Shown here in pieces: positions 9,968-21,189 of a stretch of DNA of 64,000 nucleotides. The stretch spans positions 832,321 through 896,320 of the forward strand of contig NW_003215766.1 in the NCBI RefSeq assembly GCF_000006405.1, read 5' to 3'. Numbering within the stretch: the first letter of the stretch is position 1; every line of letters begins with the position of its first letter. The position numbers and the translations under genes are program-made. The stretch comes from Perkinsus marinus ATCC 50983. Lineage: Eukaryota > Perkinsozoa > Perkinsida > Perkinsidae. Below the pieces are notes generated by a model. That model made no database searches. It was not told the origin of the DNA and saw nothing but the letters and a program-made list of their open reading frames with translations.

Positions 9968-12900
9968 CTACAATGAATGAGCTCCCTCAAGAGAGGCCTT
10001 GATAACGTACTGGTCCATCTCCCATGTAGCCTGCATGACGCCTTCTATCGTCTTGTAGTGATGTCCCTCCTTGGGCAGCATACACAGCCTAGCCACTCCA
10101 CCGAGGCCTTTGATAGCCCCGAAGAGCCTCTCGGACTGCAACGGGGCAGTTCCCGAATTGGCATCGTTCTGGCCGTGGATCAACAACAGAGGGGCCCACT
10201 TATTGGCGGCTATCCGATCCGCCCAAGTGAACGGCGACATGGTGTGGTACCTAATGATGATCTCGCCGAAAGATGGTATGAACACATGAGCATGATCCTA
10301 CACCTCAGTTGCATCCCAGTAATTCCTTTCTTCCCTCTGGAAGCCGAAAGGCGTAAGACTCCTATTATACGCCCCAGACCTGCCAATCCCGGCACGGAAG
10401 AGGCCAGGCCGTGTGTGTGCGAGAAGATGGGCTGAGGAACGCCATCAGACCTCTTTCCCATCTTAGCAGTATCGGACCAGTCATGAAGGCCCCGTACGAG
10501 TGGCCCCCCACTGCTACCCTGCTCGAGTCCACTCCGTTGGCCGCAGCCGCTGCTACCTGAGGACCTGGGCTGACGATAGTGGGAGGACCAACCGATATAC
10601 CGCAGCCTCGCCGTTCATGACGAGTTGTTGTATGAAAGTGTCGTTGGCCGTGTCACCATCTCCTATGATGGGCATAGACGGGTTGTCCAGTACCTCTCCA
10701 GTGAGAAATCCTAGTGCCGGGCCCCTAGGGACAGCCTACAGCCCAACCCTTGCTAATCCACATCAGGGGTCTAGCCCAAGTGGCCCGCTTGAACTGATAC
10801 TTGGAAACTCTAACCTGGCCTGCCGACTTCCCCGAGGAGTACCTGTCGAGCATCATCAGCTCACACCACCACCAATGCCACGGGGATCTCTACGATTCTG
10901 GATAGGCCCAGACGATGCAGGGGGGCGGACGTCCCTCCGTAGCCGCCTTCTTGGGGAGATAGAGAGTGGCCGTCAGGTCGACACCATCCTCACGCTTATA
11001 ATGGAGGACCTGGCCGAGATCAAGACCCCTATAGGCCACTTATCCACCACCTTCTTCTCAGCCAAGTTGTCGAACAATGCGGCCTGCTTAGCCTTAGGGT
11101 CCTTATTAACCGTCACTGACTGTTCTTCCCCACTGAGCATGTTCCTCAAAAACCTCTAGGAAGGACACTACTGCTACCACCAGCATACTGAGCCATAAGC
11201 CTCCTTACCTCTCGCGGCTGAGCTATAGACTCTCTCGCCAATAAGAGGCGTTGACCGTCGTCCCCTAGCAGACGGATAGGCTGTTCCAGGTAGTCTCCCC
11301 GACGGGGGGGCACCAGCTGGCTGTCCCCTCCCACCTCATTCCTGATTCCAATCGAGAGAGAAAGAGCCTCAGCCATTCAAGGACTACTGAGGATCCACCG
11401 CTTCCTCTTCCACATCACTACCAAGACAACAGCGCCATACCCTCCTGTGGTGTATACTGGCAGTGCCCGGCTGCCTGAGCGGGAGGTAGACCCTATAAGA
11501 GCTAAGGCTAGCTGACCTGCCAGTGTCTAGCTGTATGCGGACTGAGTCGACGAATGGTCGGAGGCCGGCATCAGAAGCGCCATCACCGAAGAGTACTAGA
11601 CTACCGTCCCTGACCTGTTGAAGTACCTGCCTCGACCTGTGCCGAATGACGTGAGCAGCAGCAGGAGCAGCATTACCACTCTATTGAAGGGCCCACCCCG
11701 AACCGTTTCAAATGTACCCATGCTGGTATAGGCATCATCGTACTTCCCGCTATGTAGTAGCAGGCAGCCGTTGTCTCTATTCAGCTCAACCTGGTGGTCC
11801 CCTTGGTCAGCCATCGACATGGTTCGGCTCACCTCAGTGGTCCCGTTACGGGCTAGGGCGAAGTCGTCATCTACTGCCGAGGCGGCCTGTGTGGGAGAGT
11901 GAACTCCTCGGGGCCGTAGCCACACTCGGTGGCTCTTATCCTTGAACCTCCACTCAGACCACAGTATATCCTCATACACTGTGAATCGTATACGACTGTG
12001 CATCCCTGATACCACAGTAAGGGCCAGAGGGAACCTCTCAACAGTACTCACTCATTTCACTCCGGAAGAGCACTGAGGCCCTCTGGAGATCCCAAGGGGT
12101 TGTGCCCTCCTCATCCAGCAGCATTGCCGTGTCACGATGGCTGACGGCCTTACCTACTACTCTTTCACCATCGAATAAGCATGGTCAGCCGGGCCCTCAC
12201 ATCTAGGGTCACCGTTGTCGCCGTCAGCCACTATGAATACCAAGGAGTGAGGTTTTGTCGGTACCTTCACCAGCTGAATGACGTTCACTGTGTGCCATGG
12301 CCTACCCAGCGAAAGCCTCGAGGACCGGGAGGGCAGGCGTCAAAGCGATTGGGTCGGTCCTCCTGTGCAGGTCGCTGATGTAAAGGGAAACACTGAGAGG
12401 CACCCTGACCCTCCTCATCCAACGACAGGACACTGAATTGGCGACCGAAGCGGGACATGAGCAGAGACCCTAAGCGGTGATGACAACGTGTCCATAAGGA
12501 GGTCCCATGATATGTCTACTCACGGCTGAAGGGAGGCCCGGTTATCTCCGTCAAGAGCAACTACATAAAATGGGCAATAGGCCAATGCTGCTGTGCCAAG
12601 GGACTTACAAAGCGGCCATCCGGGGAGAAGGACGTGTCGGTTATCATAGCTGGCCCGCCCAATGGCTTTGTCTCGCCACTACTCACAGTGTGGAGGTGCC
12701 TGTAAACAGACAAGGAGGGCCCTAGTGCGCCCAGGCCTGAGATGGCTCACATTTGGGTCGTAGTGTAGTACTCGAAAAGCATATCGTCATGAGAGGACTT
12801 CAGGGTGTCTGATGGTGCTACATGTGGCCGGTAATATTCCCTAACACCTATTACTAGCGTAGGTCCGTGCCTCTTGCTTCTTTCCATGACACTCCTGTGT

Positions 12901-14209
12901 CACCGGCCCTTCCGGTGGACTGAACCTACTACGGCCTTCTAGCCAAGAATAGAATGACGGCTGCCACTACCGCCCTTGACTAGAGCGGCGACCCCATGGA
13001 CCCCTCCTACAGTCGGTCCATCTTGCTATCGATATCCTTCATATTGGCATCGGGCACACACCAGAGGAGGAGCTGTTCCCCATCAGTGGACCACAGGTAA
13101 GGGCATGCACCCGTTACAGCATTGAGCCGTAGGCCTTCCCCTATACGATTCTGGGGGGGAGCACGAGCTCCCGTCTACTGTGGCGGCGGGACTACCTACA
13201 GCTTGGCCTGTGAGGGCATCGATGATATAAACGCTGATGCTGGAATTGGTAGTATCTGCCGTAGGAAGGCAGGGGCACGACGAGTTGGACTGACCGGTAA
13301 CACCTTTCACAGTGACCGCCAGCTTATCCCCTCGAGCTGACCATTTCACAAAGGCGTACTTGACGCCCTCACCAGTAGGCAAGTCCGTTATTATAGTGGG
13401 GGCTGAGGGCAGTAGTGAGAGCCCCTGCTTCCGATAGAGAGCTACCAGTGGTATCGTCTAGACACTTGATTCGAGGGCCGATCCAGTCGTACCAAGTTAG
13501 GGATGTCGGCATGCGGGTCGCAGCATCGAAATCGACACCCCCTAGTCTATGCTTGGTATTAGCCTCGATGCAAACCTCTGCTAAACTGGTCTGGCATACA
13601 AGAGAGCCAATGACTCTTTTCATAGGGAAATAATGACAGTACAATCACCAAGCTCAGTGGTCACTACTCCTCACCACCTACTATTGGCTTACGAAGGACG
13701 TCCGTCGGCCATATTCGATGAAGTAACGACACCCATTGGGGTGTGCAGGACCCAACGAGAAGACCGGGTCTGGTGGTGTAAGGACTAGTTCCTCCAATGG
13801 CCAGCCGGGCCGCTGGAAACCTCCAGTAGACACCGACTGACGGGCTGACTCACACATTGCAACTGAAGGGGTCATCTCGACTGGAGGAGATGGCCACGCC
13901 CCATGGGGTCCTACCATTGCTCGTCTTGGTACTACCACTCCTCCTGGCCCCTACCATGGTGAAGACTCCTGATGATAGGCCCAAGAGGCTCCCAGTGAGC
14001 CTACGAGGGGTAACCCCTACCCTAGCTCGGATAAACCGAGCTGCAGTCGCTACATCTGGCCGCATGATACCCTGATGGATATCTGTACCACAAGCAAAGA
14101 TACTCTGAGACCGCACAGTGAAGATTCCGTGGTAGCCCCTCCCCTGGTATGCCACTAGAAGGCAACACACTTTGTACACGGAATAGAAGTCCTCATATAA
14201 TGCACTCAA
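9968..14209 (-). CDS. S9 family serine peptidase, glutamyl endopeptidase-like (S9D)
   Basis: Large multi-exon alpha/beta-hydrolase peptidase. The nucleophile elbow GGHSYGAFM is encoded at about 10508-10482. The acid lies in LLLIHGQNDANSG (about 10200-10155) and the catalytic His in LPKEGHHY (about 10080-10055), the C-terminal order of prolyl-oligopeptidase-type enzymes. Upstream pieces resemble the beta-propeller of plant and bacterial glutamyl endopeptidase: KYAFVKWSARGDKLAVTVKG then SSISVYIIDALTGQAVGSP (13360-13190), matching the family's pattern of SPDG...W.ADVETG blades. Stop at 9968-9970. The start at 14209 (MSALYEDFY) is the best visible but not secure; I see no obvious targeting peptide. 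Plant CGEP acts in the plastid stroma; whether this one is organellar is unknown. Middle exons (11000-13000) were not fully resolved. Confidence 0.75.
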
Positions 14210-14332
14210 CTATACAATAAAAATGGTACACGAAATGCTAGGCGCTGATGGATCGTAGCTTCCGCGTTGCTGACTGCTTCCGACTACTGCCCGACCTCAC
14301 CTGAGATGGATAAGCTATGGTAACGTGGGACA

Positions 14333-16292
14333 CTAGGGGCCTACTATGGCGATGTCCCAAGGGCCTCTCATCTCCGTCTTATAGCACTGACTCTTCATCA
14401 AGAGGTAAGGGCAGGCAAAGCACATCTACCAGGAGCAATGAGGGATATTCGAACTGCTTCGCTCCGCCTACCAGAGCAATGAGGACCTGGAATGCTATTG
14501 CGCCGACTTTACTGTGCATCCAGAGACCGAGTGTAGCTAGGAAGCAGATCCCGGGGGTCAGGACCTGCATTGGGGCTACATATAAAGGAGATTACACAAA
14601 ACGCTGCCTCCCTCACTTTAGTATACACGTTACGGCTATTGTCGTACACCCACTTGAATGCAAAGGGGATGAACGCGAAGGCCAGCATGGCGAAGAAAGC
14701 AAAGGCAAAGACGTAATCAGGCGTACCTGGACCCTACCATAACAACCCTAGCTCGACGCTTAGTCCTCATCTTACGTAGTCGGGAAGCCAAAATGATAGC
14801 TGCAAACATGGCAGCATTGAGACCAACCGTCGAGTCCACCAGCCATGCCTTACGTAAAGCTATGGACTTGCTTTTCTGAATATGACCCGAATGGCTTGCA
14901 GGGCTATCAATGGCTTTAGTATTACCACAGCACTACTGGGTACTGGACGGTACACAAAGGCATAGTCGTGTACAAGGGCATGGATCTAATGGACTGGGGG
15001 CTTGAGAGGAAAGGAGAGGAATGCTACGTACCACTAGGAGGATAACGGCAACTGCTATGATGGTATCCTCACTCCAGGAGGAAGTAAGAGTCTGCAGTAT
15101 CGGACTCAGGACCCATAATGTGCCTAACAGTAACTCCTCCCATCGACCATATCGATACACCCAAAAGTAGCAAGCGTACTACTCTCGATACGATGCTCCC
15201 GGACTACTACCAAATACGTGTGAGGCCGACTTGGTGTCCTCCCATAATCTCTCACGGAATCTTATGCTCTCTGATACGACCGTAGGGGGGTTGCTCAGGA
15301 GGGAGTACTCAGGCAGGGAACCTATAATATCCTAGATGATCCCCATCGACCATCGACGATTAAGTCCATACCCAAGTCGACGCCGGTGAGGAGTGGATCC
15401 TCAGACTGGTGGCGACTCTGTAGACTCTCCGCCGGTGCAGAGAGGAGGCGCACACTCCTCGACTGGGGCTGTTCACTTTGGGGAGTCCGTACCGGCCTAG
15501 AGGGGCGTAAAGGGGAAAGAAGATCATCCTGGAATACAGTACAGCGAGGATGGCCACATGTATGACTACCTTCAACCTGTGCTGCCTTTGGGAGGAGTGG
15601 ATGGACCGAAACGCTGCCTCAGCTGCATAGTGTGTTGATCCACCGTGAATATTCTTATAGTAAGCAACTAGGAGGAAAACGATCTATGCAAGAGTTTAGC
15701 GAAGCCTCGCCCTTATTACGATTACGTGTATTAGATACCACAAGCTGGGCACTAGCATGCCGGAGTAGTGCCGACCTGCATGATAGGAGTAGACAAAAGG
15801 CTGAGGAGATATGTCTACTACCTGCAGGAGTATCCCAACAGTAGGAGAGCCACGTCAGCCACAAGCAGGGCTGGGGGCTTTATGGCCTCAGCTCGGAGCC
15901 ACAGCCAGACTATTACGAATATTGCTATCACCTACAGAGGGCATACCCAGTGCAGGGCCTCTAGCAGTTTTTACCGACAAGTGCTGGGCAATGCAGGCGG
16001 TCTTGGCAACCAAAGGCCAATACCTGTATCGCCTTAGGTTAGTGTTCATACGTAGGCTGCTGAGGAATGCCTCTCGACTGCAGTAGTTGTCTGGGTAAGA
16101 CTGCGGCTCATACCTATCATACTGTGCTTCCCTCCCCCCACCACATGGGTGTTATTACAGTATCTTCCTGAACCCAGGGCCATCGTCATCCCCATTATCG
16201 ACTGTGGTGGTACCAGGAGTCGACTCTAAAGGCGTCACACATCTCCCATCGAATCGATCATTACGGAAGCAGACAGTGGCCGATGGAGGCAT
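14333..16292 (-). CDS. GPI2/PIG-C, subunit of GPI-GlcNAc transferase
   Basis: Multi-pass ER membrane subunit of the complex that transfers GlcNAc to phosphatidylinositol, the first step of GPI-anchor synthesis. From the start at 16292 the protein reads MPPSATVC... to FRKIL, splices (phase 2) to YEPQSYPDNY, then AFLSSLRMNTNLRRYRYW and CIAQHLS (16110-15950), which is the family's diagnostic YPDNYxD...FL..L..N...Y.YW block. Later exons give LSPILQTLTSSWSEDTI (about 15110-15060), VGLNAAMFAAIILASRLRK (about 14830-14770), helices around GLWMHSKVGAIAFQVLIAL (about 14550-14480), and the end RGPWDIAIVGP with the stop at 14333-14335. The family's usual closing motif is IxGPWDEA. Exons between 15950 and 15110 include a Ser/Arg-rich insertion I could not place exactly. 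Confidence 0.85.
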
Positions 16293-17823
16293 GACCTACT
16301 GCTGCCAAACATCCCTAAGAAAGTTGATGCTCCTTCTCACAAGACTCATAAACCAACTCTCCAACGCAACGACGCAGAGGTGTTACAAATACCAGTACTA
16401 TTGAGGGCCTCGCTGGCTGAGTAGTCTAATGGTCTCTCCGAGTCTATTCAGAATCAATCATTATAGCGACAACGACACTATTCTCTGGACCTCACTTCAA
16501 GGGCCGTATATGGATCCTGATTCGGGGGGTGAGTCAGAGTGTTAGTCGCTCAGTGAACAACCTAGAGAGGGGTGAGAATTAACCCCTGATTAGCTGGTTG
16601 TTACGCAAGACCAAGGAGTCAGGCGATCATCGTGATGAGCTATGAATCTCCGCCCCGATTCAAGAAACAATAATTGTGATTGAAAAAATCTTATGAGATA
16701 CATCTTGATGACGAAGCTGAATACTTGCGGATGGCTGCGTTGAATCTGAGTATTTTCGAGTTTCTGGCTATCACGGTCTGGATCAGATGTTCCTGAATCT
16801 AGTCGCTACCCCCGGCAACTAAAAGTCAATAAGTTCAGAAAAGAGAGAAAAGGTCGCAGTGTGATAATTGAACCTGAGACTCATGCTTCTCACCCATGAG
16901 TACCTCCCACTCTACTACATCAACGACATAACTTTCCAAGAGGAATCTTTCCCCGCACGTGTGCACATCCACACTTGAAACTTCCCAGTATGTTCGCTCA
17001 AGCGTCAGAGTCAACTTGGCTAACCATCTTACTACAGACCTCGACTGGTAGGTTATCGCACGCGCTAGAATAATGGGGATTTCACAGAGCTAGGTTTGAA
17101 CAACACCTTTAGCCCGAAATAGCAGAGTAGCAGACATTCCCCACTATGCTAGTAACACCGGCAACACTGTGCACGCACGCGTACGCCGTGTGGTTGGAGC
17201 GCAACATCATACCACGCGTGCAGTGAACATTCCCGCAAGCAAAATGGTCAATGATCTTGTCTCACGCGCTCTAGCCTAAGGATCCATGCGTGTTCCGACT
17301 GGTTTTATCACCTGGTAGAGGCCCCCTGTTAGAGGGCTCTACCATGGGTGCACGCCGACCAAGGTCGCGAATCAGTGAGGGTTTCATAGTGGGGCCCCGG
17401 ACTCCTGGTACAGAGTGAAGGATGATCCCCATGTTGAAACTGGACCTTTTGCATCACGAGTTTAATCTTGAATGTAACGGATTGCAAGTTTGGTAGAAGT
17501 ATCTCGCGTCATCGAAATCAATCTCGATGTCTACGAATCCAGATTCCGAGCATCGACTCCCGAGCTGATGTTATACTCTGAGCTTGTTTTGAACTCCCGA
17601 ATCTTCCTCTTGAGCAAAGAATTTGAATCCGGTTGTGGATTGAATCTTGAGTCAGATTTACAGGGCGAGTCAAATCATGGTCTCAGATTCTCGAATCAGG
17701 ACGCACCATGAGATCGTTCGCCGTGTCGTGCTTTGAACTATTTCCTACTATTGTACGCATGGGTTGGTCACAGTTTCTCCAATTCTGACTAATATCAAGT
17801 AGTGTTTATTTTGTCATCAGTGG
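16293..17823. other. Divergent intergenic region rich in GANTC
   Basis: 1.5 kb between the divergently transcribed GPI2 and LOTUS-like genes, so it should hold both promoters. I find no gene. By eye I count about 23 GANTC pentamers between 16440 and 17705 where about 5 are expected by chance, densest at 17540-17700. It also holds a tRNA-like relic at 16861-16930. Composition is visibly more AT-rich than in the flanking genes. Confidence 0.6.
16861..16930 (-). other. Second tRNA-like relic
   Basis: On the minus strand, 16868-16878 reads as a B box (GGTTCAATTA), a TGTAGTAGAGTGGGA run near 16925-16905 resembles an A box, and a perfect CTCATG/CATGAG stem lies between them. The acceptor and T stems do not pair, so it is not a normal tRNA. 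It resembles the relic at 601-672 in the order and spacing of boxes. Confidence 0.3.
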
Positions 17824-20346
17824 ATGACCATGTCGGAGCAGCCATCATTAACGCCGAAGCAGCGAGCCCTGTTATCTGCCCTCTCTGCTAAACTCTTGGA
17901 GCAGTATAAAGGTAGTGAAGGGGAAGGCTACTGTGGCTCGATCTCCATGGTGTAGGGAGGATCGAGGCTGAAGAGAAGGAGGATGGGGAGAGAACCTGTA
18001 TGGACCCGATTTCACGGTGGATAGGCTCTACCCCTGGGGCCATGGTAGGTAGCCTTGCATGGCATTACCCGACAGTATTTGATACAGGACCTACTCGTGC
18101 AACTGAGTGAGCCCTCCAGTGATGAGGAAGCCCTAGGCGAGAGTAGTAGTGACTCACCTCATACCTCGGCTATTGGGAGATCTGCTGCTGCTGCCGGCCC
18201 AGCGGACGAAGGGCCATCAAAAAGCGTCGGCGGCCTGTCTCTGCCTGTCACTAAGCATTCATCAGGAAGGTGGTAGTATTACAAGGCAACTATAGAGTAC
18301 TATTGGAGGTTGTTAGGATGACACGCTCCTCTTTGACGACGGTTCCGGAGCAGGCTACGATGCCTGTGCAAGCTGGCTTTGATATCAGTGGGGAGGCCTC
18401 CCGCAGTACTCTGGTAGAAACTTTTACATTGTCTATTCCTGCAACGATTGAACCCCTGTCAGCTGGATGACCTGGTGAATGAGCTTGTCTTGTTACTCGC
18501 CAACACGCCATGGATGTGTGCCTCCTTGGCCCAGCTGCTACCGCTACTCAGTCCTACTAGCAAGGACCTGGTTCGACAACAACAAGTATAATGTGCCTCC
18601 TATGGTCCTTATCTCATTTGATGGTGTTTAGGTCACTCAGAGCGACCTCATATCTGCTTCTGAGGGCGATCTGACGCTGGTCACGGGTACTGACATTCTA
18701 GTGTATACGGGCTCTGTGGAGAAGATGGCTGCATTATTGCAAAGCCAAGGGACTCTGACTGGCCAGCAAGTACAGTCCCCTCTAGCCTTCCAGCAACAAC
18801 AACAACAAGCCGTAGTATTTGGAGTTGTATAAAGTGGGAGGGGGATGTGTTACGCAGGTCTTGGCGTCTCCCTTGTCGAATAGTCAGTTCATGCAGGGAG
18901 GTAGTAGTAGTAGCATGATGGCAGCACAGGGTGGGGGAGTGTTGGCCTCCCCGCTACCACCACAGCAGACAATACAACAGGTAGTAGTAATAGCAGCAGT
19001 AGTAGCAGTAGTGGTAGTGGTAGTATCATCATAGAGACGCATACCAAGTTGACTGGTGGGTCTTAGGCGATACGCTTACAAGCTGCCCATGCAGCTGCGG
19101 CAGGCGGTGGGGGAGGGATATCACCGGGAATGTCGCAAGGTGGGCTGGCCAGGCCGATAGTGGGACCAGGTGGGCTGCTGCCCATGTCGAATGGTAAGGG
19201 ACAGTTATAGTGGTGTAGGCCAAACCCAGCCGAAACGTGGTGTATTGAACATGGAAACGCTGAGTGCATCACCACAACTGGCTGCCCTCATCAAAGAGGT
19301 AGTGATGTTGTAGGGAGTATGAGATGGGGGATGATGATCGTCCGCCTTAGGTTTCATTTTTACTACTGACAGCAGGTGGCTCCGCAAGGCAGCTCCTCTT
19401 GTCCGAACTAGGCACACGTATCTCGGCACAATCTCGGTAAGGGAGGGATACGCTTCTTGGATCGACCCTTACTTGTTTAGGATGTTCCTTAAGCTCAACC
19501 GAACTCGGCTTGGCCAACTGCTCTTACGTTTCCCCAAGGACTTCCTCATAGAAGGTCAGAGGGCTAGCGGGAAGGTAGGGCAGTGACTGTGGATGGTCTT
19601 GAAGGCAGTAGTGGATACAGGTAACTCTTATACGACCAGAAATCATCCAGTGTCCATCGACTCCTGTACCATTGGAAAAGGACATAGTAGGGGATAGCAA
19701 TGCTGCAGACGATACTGGAATCCTTGCCGGGCCAGTGAGCTTGCCACTACTCATGCATATTCAAAGTTACTTGACTCTCTCAGCCACCGGGTATGTCGGA
19801 GAATGATACACAGTCCAATATATTCTCCCAGGCAGCAGGGAATTATTACGTAAGGAGTGGTATGGGGGCGAGTGGTGGATGGACTGTGATGCTCTTTAGG
19901 CTGAGAGTCGAGAGGGAGCATCCTTGGGAATGCCATCCTCTGCAAAGGACAATAGTGTTCCCACTCTTTCATCACGATCCGTTGGTAACTCGAAGAGCTC
20001 TCGTTTGGCGGACCTTGGCATGGGCCTTTCTGTTGACGTTGCGGGTTCTAGTCAAGGTGCGATGATGCAGCAGGGTCAGCGAGGAGCTGGTGATAACTAT
20101 GTAGGGAAGCTGTTCTCTCTTGGATTGGCATTACGTCGTGTAGTTGTACATGGCCCCGCAGCAGCTAGTGTTATCACCGTTACCATTGGTGAGTCCTGGT
20201 ACGGCCTTGGGGTTGACACCATTTTCTGCTGCGCTACCGAGGTGGGTCTAGTATGACTAGGTGGAACGTCAGTGTAAAGGGTTGGTTATGTGTGTAGGTC
20301 GATGGCTGAAGGAGTTCTGCAGACCCCAGTTCCCAAGCGAGAGTAG
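17824..20346 (+). CDS. Low-complexity protein with LOTUS/OST-HTH-like segments
   Basis: Multi-exon gene, boundaries approximate. It starts at 17824 or 17830 with MSEQPSLTPKQRALLSALSA. Middle exons are Ser/Gln/Gly/Ala-rich: a CAA run (18793-18808) encoding Gln, TAG/AGT repeats (18901-18915 and 18978-19030) that read as poly-Ser in the likely frame, and an Ala/Gly stretch near 19090-19130. Two short helical segments resemble LOTUS (OST-HTH) winged-helix domains: LVNELVLLLANTPWMCASLA (about 18475-18540) and LLSELGTRISAQS spliced to LKLNRTRLGQLLLRFPKDF (about 19395-19550). LOTUS domains bind RNA or RNA helicases. The end chosen is the stop at 20344-20346 after VLQTPVPKRE. The domain call is tentative; the low-complexity gene itself is fairly safe. 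Confidence 0.4.
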
Positions 20347-21189
20347 TCAGGCTTCTTACATGAACCACAATAACATTGATACTAGTCGTTTACATCGTAT
20401 GTACATGTTCCCGTACGTTCTTTGCTATTTAACATTTTCCGGACATCTACTCCACACTTCGTTGCTAATGATAATATTCTGCAAGGCTGGGAAACCTCCA
20501 AGTTGTGGGCATGTCTCCCGATGAAATATCGGCGTTGATCGCCGCTTCTGGTCGCATTTAGTAGGGCCTCGTCCTCACTACTATTGACAATGTCGATTTA
20601 CCATTCATCGTCCCTACACTTGCTTTTTGATTCCATTATGACGATGAAGTGTTTTTGGCTGAAGATCACTAGTTTATAAGCAGCAACGACAAGGACGATC
20701 TACAGTACATAATTTCACCCTAGAACATTCCTGGATGTTTTTATGCATCGTTGTTGTTGCCTGTCGGGGCCATTGGGGTTAATTACCCTCTAGTGGTGGG
20801 GCCAGTGGCAGTGGAGTGCTCTGCTAACTTTGAAGATATCATTAACTACCCTTTTCGCCAACCAACAGTTCGACCATCATCCTCGTGTTTTGGGTTGATA
20901 GTGTTAATGCTGCCCGTGGTTCTAACAGGTACTTTCCTATTCTGTCCATTTATACCACACAGGAGATACTCTGGAAGAAATTATGCACTAATAGAGGGGT
21001 CATTGTCACTATCGTTGCTCATCTGCTGCAGTGAATGAGTATGAATCTTGCTCACTTGCGATTCCTCAACGGTCAATCGACAGCAGTGATGACGACAGCC
21101 TTGTACCTTGAACGATTCCCGCGCTCGGTCCACGTTCCTTCCGCCGTTGTGTGCATCTTATCAAGAACTGTTTCCTAGTACCTGAGATT
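20347..21189. other. Intergenic stretch, nothing recognised
   Basis: 843 bp before the leucyl-tRNA synthetase start. Only short frames are present, with T-rich segments; no domain, RNA gene or repeat could be identified. It should carry the promoter or trans-splice acceptor of the downstream gene. Confidence 0.45.

Noticed and set aside
10500-11159. Long + strand frame of 219 codons
   Set aside because: It lies antisense to the S9 peptidase, starting beside its GGHSYGAFM exon; no domain was recognised on the + strand.
16398-16445. tRNA-Leu/Ser-like start (TGGCTGAGTAGTC)
   Set aside because: No matching anticodon arm, B box or acceptor partner could be found downstream; probably chance.
17490-17711. 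+ strand frame of 73 codons
   Set aside because: It arises from the GANTC-rich low-complexity region; the predicted peptide has no domain features.
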